DNA of 64,000 nt from positions 62,001 through 126,000 of the forward strand of contig JAMYHX010000025.1 of assembly GCA_025529335.1 (NCBI GenBank), read 5' to 3'. Numbering within the stretch: position 1 is the first letter of the stretch; every line of letters starts with the position of its first letter. This stretch comes from Rhizopus sp. PT2906 (Eukaryota; Mucoromycota; Mucoromycetes; Mucorales; Rhizopodaceae). This document shows positions 44,046 through 57,789 of the stretch, one piece after another. The translations under genes and the position numbers were made by a program. The notes below the pieces were generated by a model, which saw only the letters and a list, made by a program, of their open reading frames with translations, was not told where the DNA came from and did not search any database.

Positions 44046-45843
44046 TCATGGTGCAGCTGACACAGACATATCTGTTGCACCAGTTGATGTTAAAACTGAA
44101 AAAGTAACCACGAGTAAGATGGTTCCAATGACATCAATACATGCCGTACTTGATATAAAGATGTTAGTACACTGCAATGACTATTCATATATCACTTACA
44201 GGTAGGGTATCACATAATTATCAGGGTCATAGCCCATCTTCCAAAACACAATCGTCATAAACTTGCCGATCTTTAATGAAATCCAAGCCTAATTTGATAT
44301 TACTATGTGTATTGACGCATGTAGTTTAACTTACAGAAAGCATAGATACAATAAAATATGTGATGAAAAACCAAAAGTTATACTGTAATCTACCCAACCC
44401 AAAAATCCAAATGATAAACATGTATATAGCTTGAACCGGTAAATTCATGATCAATAAGGTATATTCAACCGTCTTGTAGCTTTCTTTTGTTTCAGCGTGA
44501 AGACAGGTGCTGATTCGAGATGCATAAATAGATCCAAGATTTCCCGCTAACCCAATCAATACTGGTGTTAATAAGGCAATGCCTTTATATTCCTCTACGT
44601 ATTCTTCCAAGATTATTCCTGCTAGACTATACAACAAGTGAGTCAAAGTTTCCGTTAGATAGACTTTTGATTAAAAACCTTGAAATGACCATGGCGAATA
44701 TGATTGGTGTCCATCCTGCAAACAGTAAATCCTTGACGTGTTTGTTTCTCCAAACAATGACACTAAATAATGGTATCATGCCCAACATGCCAACCACAAT
44801 TACTGTGCTGAGGATAGTCTCTATATGTATATCATCATCATCAATTCATTTCTCTCTTTTTCACTTTTACATACCCATTTGATGCTGGAGTAAGGATGCA
44901 CACACTGCCAGTAACACTAGTGTAACGATGTCTCCTGTTGAAGACGCCATGGGACAAGCGATATTATCAGGATCAATATTTAATTTCCTGCAGAGCACAA
45001 TCAGAGCACACATGAATACACCCAAGATAGCTGCAGAAAAAGAAGCAGATACCATAGCACTGGCTGTCATGAACATCATTTCGTAATAACTTGGATAATT
45101 ACTTCCTGGTCTTGTTATCAGCCCAAGTGCGAATGAAGCTAGACCAGCGACGGCACCAGCCACAAGTGATTGCACTTGTAATAAAGAAAGATTTCCCAGA
45201 ATGAGTGACCGACGAGTCGTTCCATAATCCAGTTCACCAAGGTTAGACTAAATTTTGGTTAGTAAAATATAGATTTAATATAAAGATGACTTTTTACCGA
45301 TGTTGAAAAACGAGCAGCCAAGTTCATTTCCAAGTTTCCTTTGAGGTTTAATAGAATTGGCAACAAGATAAATAATTCTGGGGTCTTTAAAAATACATCT
45401 GAGCTCTATCCGCACAAAAAAAATTAATAAATGACAACACTGATCTTTTTATTTTTGGTACCTGAAACTCATCCATAAGATCACCAGCAAATATAAGCCC
45501 AATCATTGAAATGATTAAAGAAGGAAATGCCTAAAGGAGAGGAAGTTGTATGTTAGTCCTTTTCATAAACAGAATCTCTTTGTTATATATATATATATAC
45601 TTGTATCGCAAGTGAATTCTCATTTGATTCTTCTTTTTTATCCGTTTCTTCATAATATAGGAATGTATCAGAACTACTACTACCATTTTCTTGGTAATTC
45701 TGTGGTTCTTCCTTTGTTAATAAAGCTTCTGTCTGTTGGTTCTTCTCATCTGTCTCTTCGTGATCAGGAGGTTCGTCTTCGTCATTTTTTATGGATAGCT
45801 CGATATAGTCTTTGTGTTGGTGTCTTTGTTCATTCTTTAACAT
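44046..45843 (-). CDS. SLC41/MgtE-type divalent-cation (Mg2+) transporter
   Basis: Eight exons, complement(join(44046..44148,44200..44288,44335..44626,44679..44820,44875..45247,45298..45405,45462..45530,45601..45843)), 472 aa. The cytoplasmic N-terminus is acidic (about 80 residues). Two MgtE-like repeats follow. The first has LPILLNLKGNLEMNLAARFSTS-SNLGELD and PDNIACPMASSTGDIVTL. The second has LLTPVLIGLAGNLGSIYASRIST and DPDNYVIPYLTACIDVIGTILL. The paired L-x-G-N-L-x-x-x-x-A-R-x-S-T and P-x-x-x-S-x-x-D motifs are the Mg2+-site elements of SLC41 proteins. It is likely a plasma-membrane or organelle Mg2+ transporter/exchanger. All seven introns are 46-70 nt and in phase. An upstream in-frame Met at 45900 would add a hydrophobic N-terminus and is considered less likely. 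Confidence 0.9.
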
Positions 45844-47126
45844 ATTTAAAGTAAAAAAGAGAGAAATTGGGAAAGAAAGAAAGAGAAAAAGAATATGCAA
45901 GTTAGTTTATATATGAAGAACTGGACTCTAATTGTGTATATTTACCTAAATAAGTTACTAAGCTTTCGGAAGTAAAATGGTGAGACAATTATACATCGTT
46001 TTTCTAAGATAAGCTTTATGCATATATAACAAAGAAAGTATCTATGCAAGCTAAAAATGCACACTAATTCATACTAGGTCAAAATAAGAATTCTATTGTA
46101 AAAAACTGCCTTGACAGAAAATGTAAATTATGGAGAGAACAGCGAGTGATTCTAATGTGTATATTAATACTTTATCTGATGTTGATATGGAATATCATAG
46201 AGAATAAAGATCTCTCTTTATGGATTACTTCTGTTTGAGCAATGAATGACAGGAAAGAAAATAAAAAGTGTCTATTGTTTAGAGTTCAAGGTGAAAGGTT
46301 CTTGGCAGAAAAGCATACTTTTACACAGCATAGGACAGTAGCTTTGTATAAAGCAATTATATAGGCAATTCCAGAGCATAAAAGTTTTAGATTTTGCCTA
46401 AAAAAGCAATGTCTTTGTTGATGAAGTTGGCTGCAATTCGCATAATAAGAGACGTTTTGATTGACTGATGGATACTATATTTGTGAAACTGTCGGCAAAC
46501 TAAAAAAGAGAGGCTATGAGGGCTGAGTTAGACATTTGACATTAGAATCACAATTAGAAACTAGAAGTGATAAACCAAAAAGTACATATGATTTTTATGT
46601 AGGATGAATCAGATATTGTAGGCAGATACAGCAGCCTTGAAGGATTTACTTTGTTAGGGATAACGCGCCTATCCATTCTATCAAATGAAAATAGACAATA
46701 TGATAAAAAATGCAGGCATAGGGACTACAAGTGCATTTATTTCCTCCTCTTGTGACAATGTTACTGCTAGCTGGAGTAATCGAGCACTTCAATGCATGTG
46801 CTAGCTTTATTTTGGAATAAAGTGAAGAAACAGTTCTTTCAACACATGCAATGTGTTTCTCTCCCAATATTCAGTCGTAGCTCCAGCATAATCTGTAAAA
46901 TTTCATTGGTTACTGAAGAAATTGATGGAGCGCTAACTAATGGTTTTACTACATTAGTTACTCTCATTCGCTGCCCCCAAGTGATGATAAGGCCAATGTA
47001 TTCCCACTTATATCAATTCAAAGACTGTGCAACCTTTATTTTCTAAAAAGACAAACTAAACTCCGCATATTTTTCATAAAACCCTTAATTTGGCAGTGAA
47101 GCCATTGAATTATTAAGCAACTCTTC
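45844..47126. other. Divergent intergenic region, 1.3 kb
   Basis: Lies between the start codons of the Mg2+ transporter and Cfd1 genes. No gene is supported. Small frames near 46650-47040 are AT-rich and lack motifs. Confidence 0.35.
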
Positions 47127-48097
47127 ATGTCTGACATTAATCTATCCAACATCAAGCACATCGTTCTTATACTTTCTGGAAAAGGCGGTGTAGGAAAGTC
47201 CTCAGTGACAACACAGTTAGCTCTTGGATTAGTGCAACAGGGCAAAAAAGTGGGAGTATTGGATATTGATCTGACAGGTCCTAGCATTCCTCGAATGTTG
47301 GGCTTGGACGGTAAAAAAGTACACCAAGCTTCGCAAGGGTACGATTGTTGTTATAATGAAATGATACTAACTTATGGACTTTTTTGCTTAGCTGGATTCC
47401 TGTCTATGCAGATGAAAATCAGAGATTATCTTGTATGTCCATTGGTTTTCTTTTAGAGAGCAAGAATAGTTCGGTTGTCTGGAGAGGACCCAAGAAGAAT
47501 GGTAAGTTTGTAAAGCTTGATATGATATGAGGGTATTAATCATTTTATATTAGCCATGATAAAGCAATTTTTACAGGATGTCTATTGGGGAGAACTAGAC
47601 TATTTATTAATTGATACACCTCCAGGCACTTCTGATGAGCATATCAGCATAGTGGAGTACTTAAAGACATGTAATCCAGATGGTGCTGTTATTGTCACAA
47701 CTCCTCAGGCTGTTGCTATTGCTGATGTTCGTAAAGAACTCTCATTCTGTAGAAAAGTAGGCCTACCTATCTTGGGTGTCATTGAAAATATGAGTGGATA
47801 TATTTGTCCTCATTGTGCGGTAAAAAAAGAGATTTTAACCTTGATGAAAGCTTTCGTTGTGCTTATATTGTTTTATAGGAATGTACAAACATCTTTTCTT
47901 CAGGAGGCGGTGAGGCTATGGCAAAAGAACAAGGCATTGAATTTTTGGGCAGAATTCCTATTGATCCAAAGTTTACAACCATGGTCGATACAGAAGGTGC
48001 AGGATCGTATGTTCATATGTTCAAAGAATCTGGTCTGTTTTCGATCTTTCAGCAAGTTTGTGAGAAAGTAGATGGGCTGGTCTCAGCCAAACAGTGA
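47127..48097 (+). CDS. CFD1: Cytosolic Fe-S cluster scaffold ATPase Cfd1/NUBP2
   Basis: Four exons, join(47127..47338,47392..47501,47554..47819,47879..48097), 268 aa (human NUBP2 271). It starts [20 protein letters not shown]. The deviant Walker [10 protein letters not shown] lies at about 18-26, then [17 protein letters not shown] and [14 protein letters not shown]. The C-terminal CPHC-A-EC site (about residues 192-198) binds the bridging 4Fe-4S cluster. Unlike Nbp35 it has no N-terminal four-Cys extension, which identifies it as Cfd1/NUBP2. With Nbp35 it forms the CIA scaffold that builds clusters for cytosolic and nuclear proteins. Confidence 0.93.
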
Positions 48098-49012
48098 GTT
48101 TGTATATATATATACATATATATATGATGTGAATGAATCAGCTCTGTTGATGCTCTTGAATCAAATTGTTTGTGATATATATTGTAATATTCATGTTGTA
48201 ATAATATGATGGTACTTTTTTGGTGTTTGAAAGGGCATTTCACTACATTTTACCGTCTCAAATAACTCCTTGTCTAAATATTATAAAGATCTCTCTTGTC
48301 AGCAATACATACTATAAGTATAAAGCGAATAAGACGTTATTCGTTAATCTTCTAGTTATGTAAATAACTTTGATATATCTCCCAATTAATTAATTAAAAA
48401 GTATAATACAAATGAAAAATGTCTTGTATGGTTGCTTTGTTCATTAAAATGAGAAAAGGGGATATGTGCTAACTGAGGCGTTAAGGAATGCACTGCCGTT
48501 ATGGACAGCGCATTAAATCCAGGGAGCATCATTAGTCTTTTGTAGGAGGAAGGGAGGTCAGCTTGAGTTCCTTTTTGCTTGTTGGTATGTCTTGAACATT
48601 AATTGCATAAATTTGCTTGTGATTGTGCAAACAAAGAAGGGAACCCGCGATCGACAGCCAATAGACCTTTAATAAATGCCATATCAACCTTGTAGCTTAC
48701 ATACATTTTCCTTTGTTTCGCTTTGGCTTTGGAGACGGAGGGTCTTTGTGTTTCTTTCGCTTCATGTTGAAGTAAAGAAAAAATGAAAAGTAACTGCGGA
48801 TAGCCTTGTCATGTTAAATTAACGATCGACAACATTGTTTTTATTAATTAATCACGTTTTCTTTAATAGTAAAATGTTTCTTGCATGAAAAAGCACTCTA
48901 CTCTTGACATATTGCACATCTTATTATGATCCTCAAAGTAACTTTCTTTATAAAAGTGATAGGATAAGGATATTAAACTGACATACGGTGGTCATGAATC
49001 ATCATCTAAACA
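48098..49012. other. Intergenic region
   Basis: 0.9 kb, AT-rich with a short TA microsatellite near 48103-48124. A GC-richer segment (about 48476-48720) contains short open frames without recognisable motifs, and could be part of the nearby Helitron remnant. Confidence 0.35.
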
Positions 49013-49423
49013 TCAGGAACAGTGCTTGAAGAAGTAACAGTGAAGAGGGAAAAGAAGAAACAAAACCCTATGGCGCTCATATGTTCCCTGAGGAAATGAC
49101 AGTATGTAGTTCATACACACATATGCAGCATGCGTCTGGCTGATACGCTGAAAGTGCTGCTCAGATCCAATGTTTTGACAAAGACTGTTGTTGCCTCTCA
49201 AGGTAAGAACGATAATACGGAAGTTTCTGTCAATATACCCAATAGAAATAACTGCGGCAACTTCTTCCATCGTTGATGGATTGTGAGTGCGTTTATCATC
49301 TCCTTCAATCAAATGCATTCTCATCAATGAACTGATGATAATATAAGGCGATCCGCTTTCGGCCGAGTTATCATTGTTAGATCTGTCTTCACTGTTGGCG
49401 CCGGAGCCCTCATGATTGCTCAA
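49013..49423 (-). pseudogene. Helitron-type helicase N-terminal fragment
   Basis: The minus-strand frame has the order RMHLIEGDDKRTHNPST, then MEEVAAVI, an I-V-L-x-L-R-x-N-x-S segment, and FQRISQTHAAYVCMNYILSFP followed by QGTYERH. In Helitron proteins the same order (N-x-P-T-x-x-E-V-A-A-(I/V)-I, then LQRIS-x-x-x-P-A-Y-x-x-(L/M)-x-Y-x-L-L-FP-x-G-x-x-x-x-H) starts the helitron-like replication domain. Several conserved residues are changed and the Rep HUH site and helicase are absent, so this is a dead fragment. Confidence 0.6.
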
Positions 49424-49534
49424 TGTTTTATACGCATGATAATAAATACGTGAGAAGGGGTTGTACTAGGCAAGCATACCTGAAAGATTTCTTATAATCT
49501 TCTGGTCTATATTTTCATTCCGTGTGTTCACTGC

Positions 49535-50105
49535 TTTTCGCGCGAACCGAAAGGGTCTTTCCCACGCCGACGAACAGCTCAAGCTACTTTGCAGTTTATA
49601 CCAGGGATTGGCCGCGTTACCTTTGGGCCTCGCGACGATTCATCAACCTTGGGATTCCAGGTGTCAGCGCCTGATAGATTTGACAACGCTTCCTTTTGGA
49701 TGCCCTCATATACTCATTGGACAATCCCAAACCCCACGCGGAAATTCAATACAGTACTTATTCTGATAGTCAAGGTCCCTCTTGGTCAGCTCCCCTCTCA
49801 AGCTTAACTTCTGGTTCTCCATTTTCGAGAGATACTCTTTGCTGGACAAGTTCTTTACCGCAGATGAAATATGGTCTGTACTCATTTCTTTTGTTATGGT
49901 GGACGAACAAACAACAGTCGATACGGACGCTCTCTGTTTCTTTGGCACGGGTATCTCAACAGTCTGGAAATACCACTGGCGGTGCGTGTTCGATGACACT
50001 CCGTGGTATACCACTACAGTTATCAACAGTTTCGAATTGAAACACAGTAGATTTCTGTTGATGTTGCCTTTTGAACGGAAGTTATCTTCCACTATAGACA
50101 CATAA
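49535..50105 (+). mobile_element. Non-LTR (LINE) reverse transcriptase C-terminal remnant
   Basis: Segment of higher GC with open frames in several phases. In the plus frame ending at 50105 the order CPL-K-LNFWFSIFERYS (partly upstream), FTADEIWSVLISFVMVDEQT, ALCFFGTGISTVWKYHWRC and VFDDTPW is compatible with the last part of a LINE protein after the zf-RVT motif, with a Trp-rich C-terminus. Frames change at about 49790. The reverse-transcriptase and endonuclease domains are missing. I rely on general similarity, so the family call is tentative. Confidence 0.4.
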
Positions 50106-50216
50106 TATATATTTTTTTTAAAAAAAAAGTTAAATAAAGTCCATATTTTCAAACAAAAAAAAATATATGTATAGTAGTACTAGTCGCTTCCAACTCATAT
50201 GTAGTAGTATTGAGCC

Positions 50217-51361
50217 TTATACGAGTTTACTGACATCTAATCCCCAATTTTCTTCTAAATGATCCAAAATAGCTGGTATACTTGACAATGTATTGAATGT
50301 TTTCCTTTCTGCATTGCACATAATGTCTTCAAACATAAACATCAAATGATGATGAAATATAAACGTGTTTGTACCATATCCAAGTGCAAGACGTACATAT
50401 TCCTAGAGCCTCATGGTCAGTACTTTTTGGTGCTATATCCTGTTCATTTCTAACCTCTATACACTCCCATGGTGTGGTTTCATATCCTGCAAATAGCGCT
50501 GGATTCTGTAATAATCCTCTGGCTGACATAACACCATCTACACCCGTCTTTTCGTACATTTCATCAGCATCCTTCAATGAGAAAATACTACCATTTGCTA
50601 TAACTGGTACATTGACTGATTCCTTTACAAGCTTTATCCCTTCAAAATTGACAGGCTCTGTGGATTTTTGTAATCTTGTGCGCCCATGAACAGTTAAAAA
50701 GTCTACGCCCACAGCTTCAGCTCTTTTGACAAATTCATAGGTTGTTCTGTGTTTAATCATGTCAGCATTCAGACCCTCACTTAACATATTGTCTTAAATA
50801 CCTCAAGTCTTTGTGTACCCGAATTTTAATACTGCATGGTATATCAACACGGCCTTTGACAGTTCGAATCATGTCTCTCACATTCTCTGGATCCTCCATA
50901 AGATACGCACCAATTCTTTCTTGGTAAGCCCATTTTTGTGGGCATCCACAGTTCAGATCTATTATATTGTTTATATTTTGCTTATATCTTTTTTTTGTCT
51001 ATTACCTATGCCGCCTGCAAAAGGAGCAACAAGTTCAGCTGCATCAGCAAGATCAACTGCCTTGTTTGCTGCAAACTGAACAACAACCGGATCGTCCAGG
51101 TGATTAGTAGAGAAATCAGTATTGCGTGCAAATTCAGAGCTTTTGAAGACATCAGCAAGGATCATGGGTGTATAAACAATATCTGTGTTGTATCTAATGA
51201 AGGTTGAGTATTCCTTTTCGTAGTCTTAAAGCTTCTCTTTATTACTTGCGAACAAGTTCTCGAAAAGGTAATTTGCTGTATCTCACCATCGGTGCGCATA
51301 CATTGATCCTCTTTTTACGTTGCAGGACATCCAACGGTGTTGTCTTTTTTCTATCCGTCAT
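50217..51361 (-). CDS. DUS4: tRNA-dihydrouridine synthase 4 (DUS4)
   Basis: Five exons, complement(join(50217..50402,50455..50746,50802..50958,51006..51193,51246..51361)), 312 aa. INVCAPMVRYSKLPFRELVRK leads into YNTDIVYTPMILADVF. The FMN-site motif DLNCGCPQKWA has the catalytic Cys at about 107. Then come IKIRVHKDLR, VDFLTVHGRTR, VIANGSI and DGVMSARGLLQNPALF. The last intron is required: its GTTAGA donor, TACTGAC branch-like site and CTCTAG acceptor restore EEYVRLALGYGT and the HHHLMFMFED block. DUS4 makes dihydrouridine at positions 20a/20b of tRNA D-loops with FMN and NADPH. It is divergent from the ArfGAP gene. Confidence 0.92.
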
Positions 51362-51636
51362 TTTGTAAAGAAAGAGAAAAAAGGGATCCGCTCCGTGGCT
51401 TGTGCATGAAAGAAATGAAAAGGGCTGAGGTTCATTCGTAGGGTGATAGTAAGTAAAACACTTTCGCCCCTTCTCTTCCAAACTATAAAAGACGAAAAGG
51501 GAGGAGAGGAATAATAAGTAAGAGTGAGAGCCATGATCCATGTCACTATCAGCATAAGGCTGTGTTACTATATTTTTATTGGTTCCTTGAAAGCTCCTTG
51601 ATTTATTATTCTGTTCCCGCGCTTTCTTTTTTCTTA

Positions 51637-52666
<1,030 letters not shown>

Positions 52667-53604
52667 AGTGGAGCACAAGTAACCAAATCAATTATGATTT
52701 TGCTATCTTCCTAAAAATAATACACTAGTTCTAATCACAATAAAATTATAAATAACATCCTTCAAAGGGCCCACCTTTAATTTTCTATATACTTTTCTGT
52801 AGGACAAGTGTATAAATAACACAACTCCTCACATACCAAAGGTGCTCATACATGTCCATAATCAACTGTCTATTATTGATCATCCTTAAAGGAGGCATTG
52901 TATAAACCCTGATAGACAAACGTATCATACTTTTGTGACCAAAATACGAAGGGAGTAGTGTATCAAGTTAGAGTACGGAGAGCTTGGGGGAACGATTATG
53001 CCTTTCGTGACCATATTGCTTTACCTGTCACTACAGTTATAATAGTTGTATTGACTAAGGAGCACTCATCTGTGTATCAAAACCACACAGTTACTTCTAA
53101 AAGCCTAGATCAAATCTATAAAAATTCTGAGAGCATCAGTATCACTCGTAGCATCATTGGTAGCAACAGTAGCTGATCATTTTAAATAAACGTGGCCTTA
53201 TTCCAAAAGCAGACCCTCCTATTCGGAATCGGGCTTAAAGAGAAGAGGCATTTCCCGGAACTGGCGCTCACAGAATGAGAAACGACAGTGGCAAATCCAG
53301 GAGCAAAATTCTTGAAAGTCTCTATATTTCGTAAATGGATACTGAGAACATTTTACAGTAAAGGTTGGACGAGAAGTCAAAGAAAGGAGTAAATTTAGCG
53401 ACTATTTTTAATACAGTTTCTATTATACTCGTACCCGTTCGTACGATCTCAATAAGACTATTTTAACGACTAGGGGATGGGGTTAACTGACAGCCCACAC
53501 ATCATTGTACGTAAATCAAACGTAACCTAATACCGTATTCTAAAAATCAGGCAATATTGTATAGTAAAAGATGTGGAAAGGGATCTATAATCTAAGATCT
53601 TGTA

Positions 53605-53654
53605 TTACAGGTGAACAATACGTTGGTTGAGACAACGTATTGTTCATTACAGGT
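53605..53654. repeat. Perfect 14-bp inverted repeat flanked by 8-bp direct repeats
   Basis: tgaacaatacgttg (53612-53625) and its exact reverse complement caacgtattgttca (53633-53646) are separated by gttgaga. The direct repeat ttacaggt flanks the hairpin at 53605-53612 and 53647-53654. The layout is like a tiny foldback element with a target-site duplication, or a hairpin-forming regulatory element. Confidence 0.75.
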
Positions 53655-56600
53655 AATTCAGTATTCATTTAGATGTCGCAGTAGTGACAAGGCATTTATA
53701 TTAAACTTATTTTGGATCTTTTTACACTGTCCCTATTAAAGATTACTCGTTCTCTTTGTGTATCTCAAAATCTATTATCTATCTACATAATTTCGAAGTA
53801 ACTGGTTTGAATATATGAATACAACAAGTACATTGACCATAATAAGTTAAAATAGTAACATATCCTCGGTTAATGTGAAGAATAACGTAATGAGACCATA
53901 GGGTGCACTTTTACGACATATTTATTTATTGAAACGAATATTGGGACATCATGTAATACCTTACAGGCTCTAAGCATCTACATACCTCATTTGGAGCTAC
54001 ACCAAGCAGGTCACCGGGCAAAGGCTTAAAAGTTTATAGTTTATAGCAATGGGAATTGAAAATGAAAATACAAAATTGAACCTTGCATAAAGCAGCCAAG
54101 TTGCAGAAGATGCAACTTCTTTATGGAAGAAATTAACAGCCGTAAATTATTAAGCCTTTATCGTCAGGAGACTTTTCTATCGGGTACATTTTTTCTTGGT
54201 TAAATAGGGAACAAACCTTTCTATGCAGTCCAGACCTTACTAAACGAAAACTAAAACAGAATATAGTAACCATTAGTCACGAACTGTTATTATGTCATAT
54301 GTACGATTAAAGGCTACGAGAAAGCAAATGCGAAGGCTGATCATGAAGTTACAGCGCAGTACGCGGATACCTTTTGCATCATAGTATCACTTCAAAAGCT
54401 CGAGGTCTTTTTTGGCGAAGCATTTACTTCATCCCGTGATAAGTAATGACAGCCGTAGACTCAATTCGTGATTTTTATAGTTTCATTGATAAGCTGCTTT
54501 TTTGTGAGTTTTCTTAACAGCAACATGTAAATATACTTTAGATGACATAAATCTCTTTTTCTCACCCACTCACTTTCTCTCTCTCTTTTGCTGTCTCTTA
54601 TTGGTATTAGATAGACTACTCCGAGCTTAAGAAGGCATGCTACAAACGGATGGGTAATTCTAGGGGTTATAATTCATAATCAGCACAGTTTTTCCGACAG
54701 ACCGACAGGTTTTTTCTAACTCCTTTACTGTTACTGTATGACGGATGATTGGCCTGTGTATGCTTTCACAAAATCATGATAGTAAGAGAAGAAAAAGAGG
54801 AAGCGCCAATTCGCAGATTAAGATTCTCAATGGTTCAAAGCACAAGCACAAATTGAGGAAAATAAAGCTCAGCTTGCATCATCTAGTTTCCTTCTTTTAT
54901 TCTCCTAGAAAAAGACAGGTACAGGTTAGGCTGAAGAAGGAGTACATGAAGATTTATTGTTTATCTTGGAGCATTTGATATGTTTATACTTATTCCCATC
55001 TCTCTGGAACCTACATAAACACGCACAACAAACATTATGCAGAGATGGTCATCAATCTGTGTATGTGTTCAAGTTACTGGATTTGATGGGTCTAACGATA
55101 AACGTTAATGCCAACCTTCTTATTTTAGATAAAAACAGGTTCAGATTGTAACAGAGTAAGGAAGTTGTTATGTCTCATTCAAGTTTTTTTTTTAACCTCT
55201 TTTTTGGGCAAATAATATAAACAATGGTTCAGAGGTAATGCGATTGTTTTCTCTCTCTCAATTCTCTTTTTCTTTTCCGAATTTTATTATTAAAAAAGGA
55301 AAATAACAAATGTTTGAGACATGCAATGAGGCTTTGAATTACAGGTTTAAATTTGTGTTTGTATGAGAGTCAGTTCAAGCATGCGAATACGGATTATCTT
55401 TTTATATACAAATCTCTACTGACACATGATGGTTCAAAACACAGAACGCGCGTAATTGAAAGCTTTTTTTGTGCGAAGGGTATTACGATGGGTAATTATA
55501 GCACCATATGATCTATATAAAAGTTTGTTTGTTCAATAGTCTAAGTGTACGATCTTTAGAATGGCTGGATCGGTCATAAGTACTGGCTACAATCGAGGTC
55601 TAGTATGTCTAGAGAAAGTTGTCATGCATGCGGGGAGCCAATTAGAGTGATACAATCTGCAGCGTATCACCTACTCAAGGCAAAACACTGCAACGATCTT
55701 TATTTTTTTTTTTTTTTTTTTTTTTCACAAAGGTGACTATCAAGAAAAAGATATATTAAAGATTAATAAAGCAAAAATAGAAAAATAGATAGAGAGAGAC
55801 GTCTTTTAAGGTTTAATAAGTATACTTAGGATCAAAGGGATAAATTGACTTTATTGAATCGATTGATTTCTGCAGGCTGTGGGACACTCAGGTTTATCTA
55901 CGATAAGTATGATATCAATATATGCGCTTCGATCGAAAGTCTGTATTTTTACTACTAAAGTCACGGAAGAGTGTAAAAAAAATAAATAAATAAATATATA
56001 ACAAACGTCTGCATGGGACTATACAATCTGATAATTGTTATATAGGGAAATTATGTCAATAGAGCATTCTGATATTCTAAATGGCTTAAAATAAAGTAGA
56101 ATTTCGTACATTTTGAAAATCGATTTGGGCCGTGTTCTTTGGGCTCTACGTCCTATCCTCCCGCATGTTTGTTGTTATTCTCTTAGAGTATACAAACAGC
56201 TACTGTGTGGCACAAATATTACTAGTATTCATGAATTAGACCGAGACTATACCTATCTCAAACGATGTCATGTTCAGAGGCCTCGCACTACTGTTTCTAT
56301 CTGACATTTTTCCTTGGTATCGTTAGGCTTTTTATTTATAGTAAAAAAAAAAAAAGGACATACATCACTGCATCTAAGATCAACCGTATGCATGCACCAC
56401 TGTTTTGCATTATGATTGACTGTGTAGATACACATAAGTTTTCTACGATGGACAAGGAAAAAGCTAGCTTCGAAATCAAAAAGAGTGACAACCGTTGCCA
56501 CGTTGTAGGCACAAGTGTCAATTGTTTTCAAAATAATTTCTCCCTTCTTCTACTTGACTACAGCCACTCTTGACAAAAAAAAAAGTTGTAAGGCAGATCC

Positions 56601-56770
56601 TTGAAATGCTAGCTCAAAATAGGAGAAAAATATTTCCATATGTCCGCTCACGGGAAGTCATGGACAAGTTAGCCCTCATGAGATCCTGCAGTTGACACAG
56701 TTTTTTTTCTATCTTTTTGCATTTTTAGGCACCCAGCCACTTGTCATTTGATGTAATCAAGTGCCAATGA

Positions 56771-57070
56771 GTGTGTCCATGCGCTCTTACTTCTCACTCA
56801 CTAAACAAACAAACAAAAGCCAAAGAAACTCATTGGGTGGCAGCATTTAGAGCACAGATAGAATTCAGGAACACAAAGAACTATCTGTCAACTTGGATTT
56901 TACGAACGGGAGAGAAAGCAATCATTATGTTATCAAGTGCTAAACTATATGCTAAGGAAAAGGGAGTTAGATGTAAAGAACAAAGGGATAAAATGATAAA
57001 AGATCGAATAGCTGACAAAGTAGTGGCAAATAAAGAGCGAAAAAGGGGGGAAATGGAAGGGATAATGTAA
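56771..57070 (+). CDS. Possible small basic protein (unconfirmed)
   Basis: A 99-codon open frame. The first 20 codons look non-coding, but the rest is a dense mix of charged and hydrophobic residues (HWVAAFRAQIEFRN, IIMLSSAKLYAKEKG, KDRIADKVVANKERKRGE) that would form amphipathic helices. There is no TATA or pyrimidine leader and no recognisable family. It may be a chance frame or a fragment. Confidence 0.2.
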   Translation: MCPCALTSHSLNKQTKAKETHWVAAFRAQIEFRNTKNYLSTWILRTGEKAIIMLSSAKLYAKEKGVRCKEQRDKMIKDRIADKVVANKERKRGEMEGIM

Positions 57071-57778
57071 GAAAGAAATGTATATTTGTTACTCATGAAA
57101 CAAATGAAAAGTAATATTGGCAGTAGCACTTCTTTATGCTACTATTTAATGCAAATTATAGTTTTATTGTCGGATGTACAAAGGGTGCAATGAAGTGTAC
57201 ATTGCTCAAGTATTAGCAGTGCATACAGAAGAGTGACTCAATTGAGAAGTAACAGAAACAGGTTTGAATGGCCCTATGCATTAGTGGTGCAGAGCCCACA
57301 GTATATCCAAATTTGTCAACTTGCAAACTATAAATTACACTCAGAGGGACAGGGGACAATCGTTGTTGTATGCCACAAAAAAGTAAGGAGACATTATTCA
57401 AAACATAGATGACAAGAAAACTTGGTTAACGTAATACAATTGACGACCCAACTAAAGATAAAAATCTGAATTCATATCACACTCAAGAACATTTGTTCCC
57501 TTGTAAATCTAAGGGAGGTTCTTCTCAATATCTTAATAAGACCAAATTAACCAGTTTGCATGGCTCCATTGCTAATGACAAAAATTTTTTAAAGTTAAGT
57601 TACTAAACATATTAGTTCTTGTGTAATCTAAAAAGGGGGTACAAGCGCACAAAGATAGTGACAGAGCAAGAGAAACTAAAGAGAGAAAGAAAGGGGAGGG
57701 TACTAGCGTGTCAAAAAGATGAAATGAAGATTTGTGCTTTGTTTCTTTTTTGGGATGTAGAACCAAAGTTGAAAATCC

Positions 57779-57789
57779 TATATAAATAG
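57779..57789 (+). promoter_or_regulatory. TATA box of the CarRP-like gene
   Basis: tatataaatag lies about 85-95 bp upstream of the ATG at 57874 and is followed by a pyrimidine-rich leader. Carotenogenic genes of Mucorales are light-induced, but no light-response element can be identified here. Confidence 0.6.

Noticed and set aside
50329..50787. Open minus-strand frame suggesting a frameshifted end of DUS4 near 50402
   Set aside because: A 52-nt intron with a GTTAGA donor, TACTGAC branch-like site and CTCTAG acceptor restores the conserved C-terminus, so no frameshift is needed.
54745..55151. Protein-like frames (Lys-rich segment and a following frame)
   Set aside because: Frames conflict with each other and no consistent splice model or known motif could be built.
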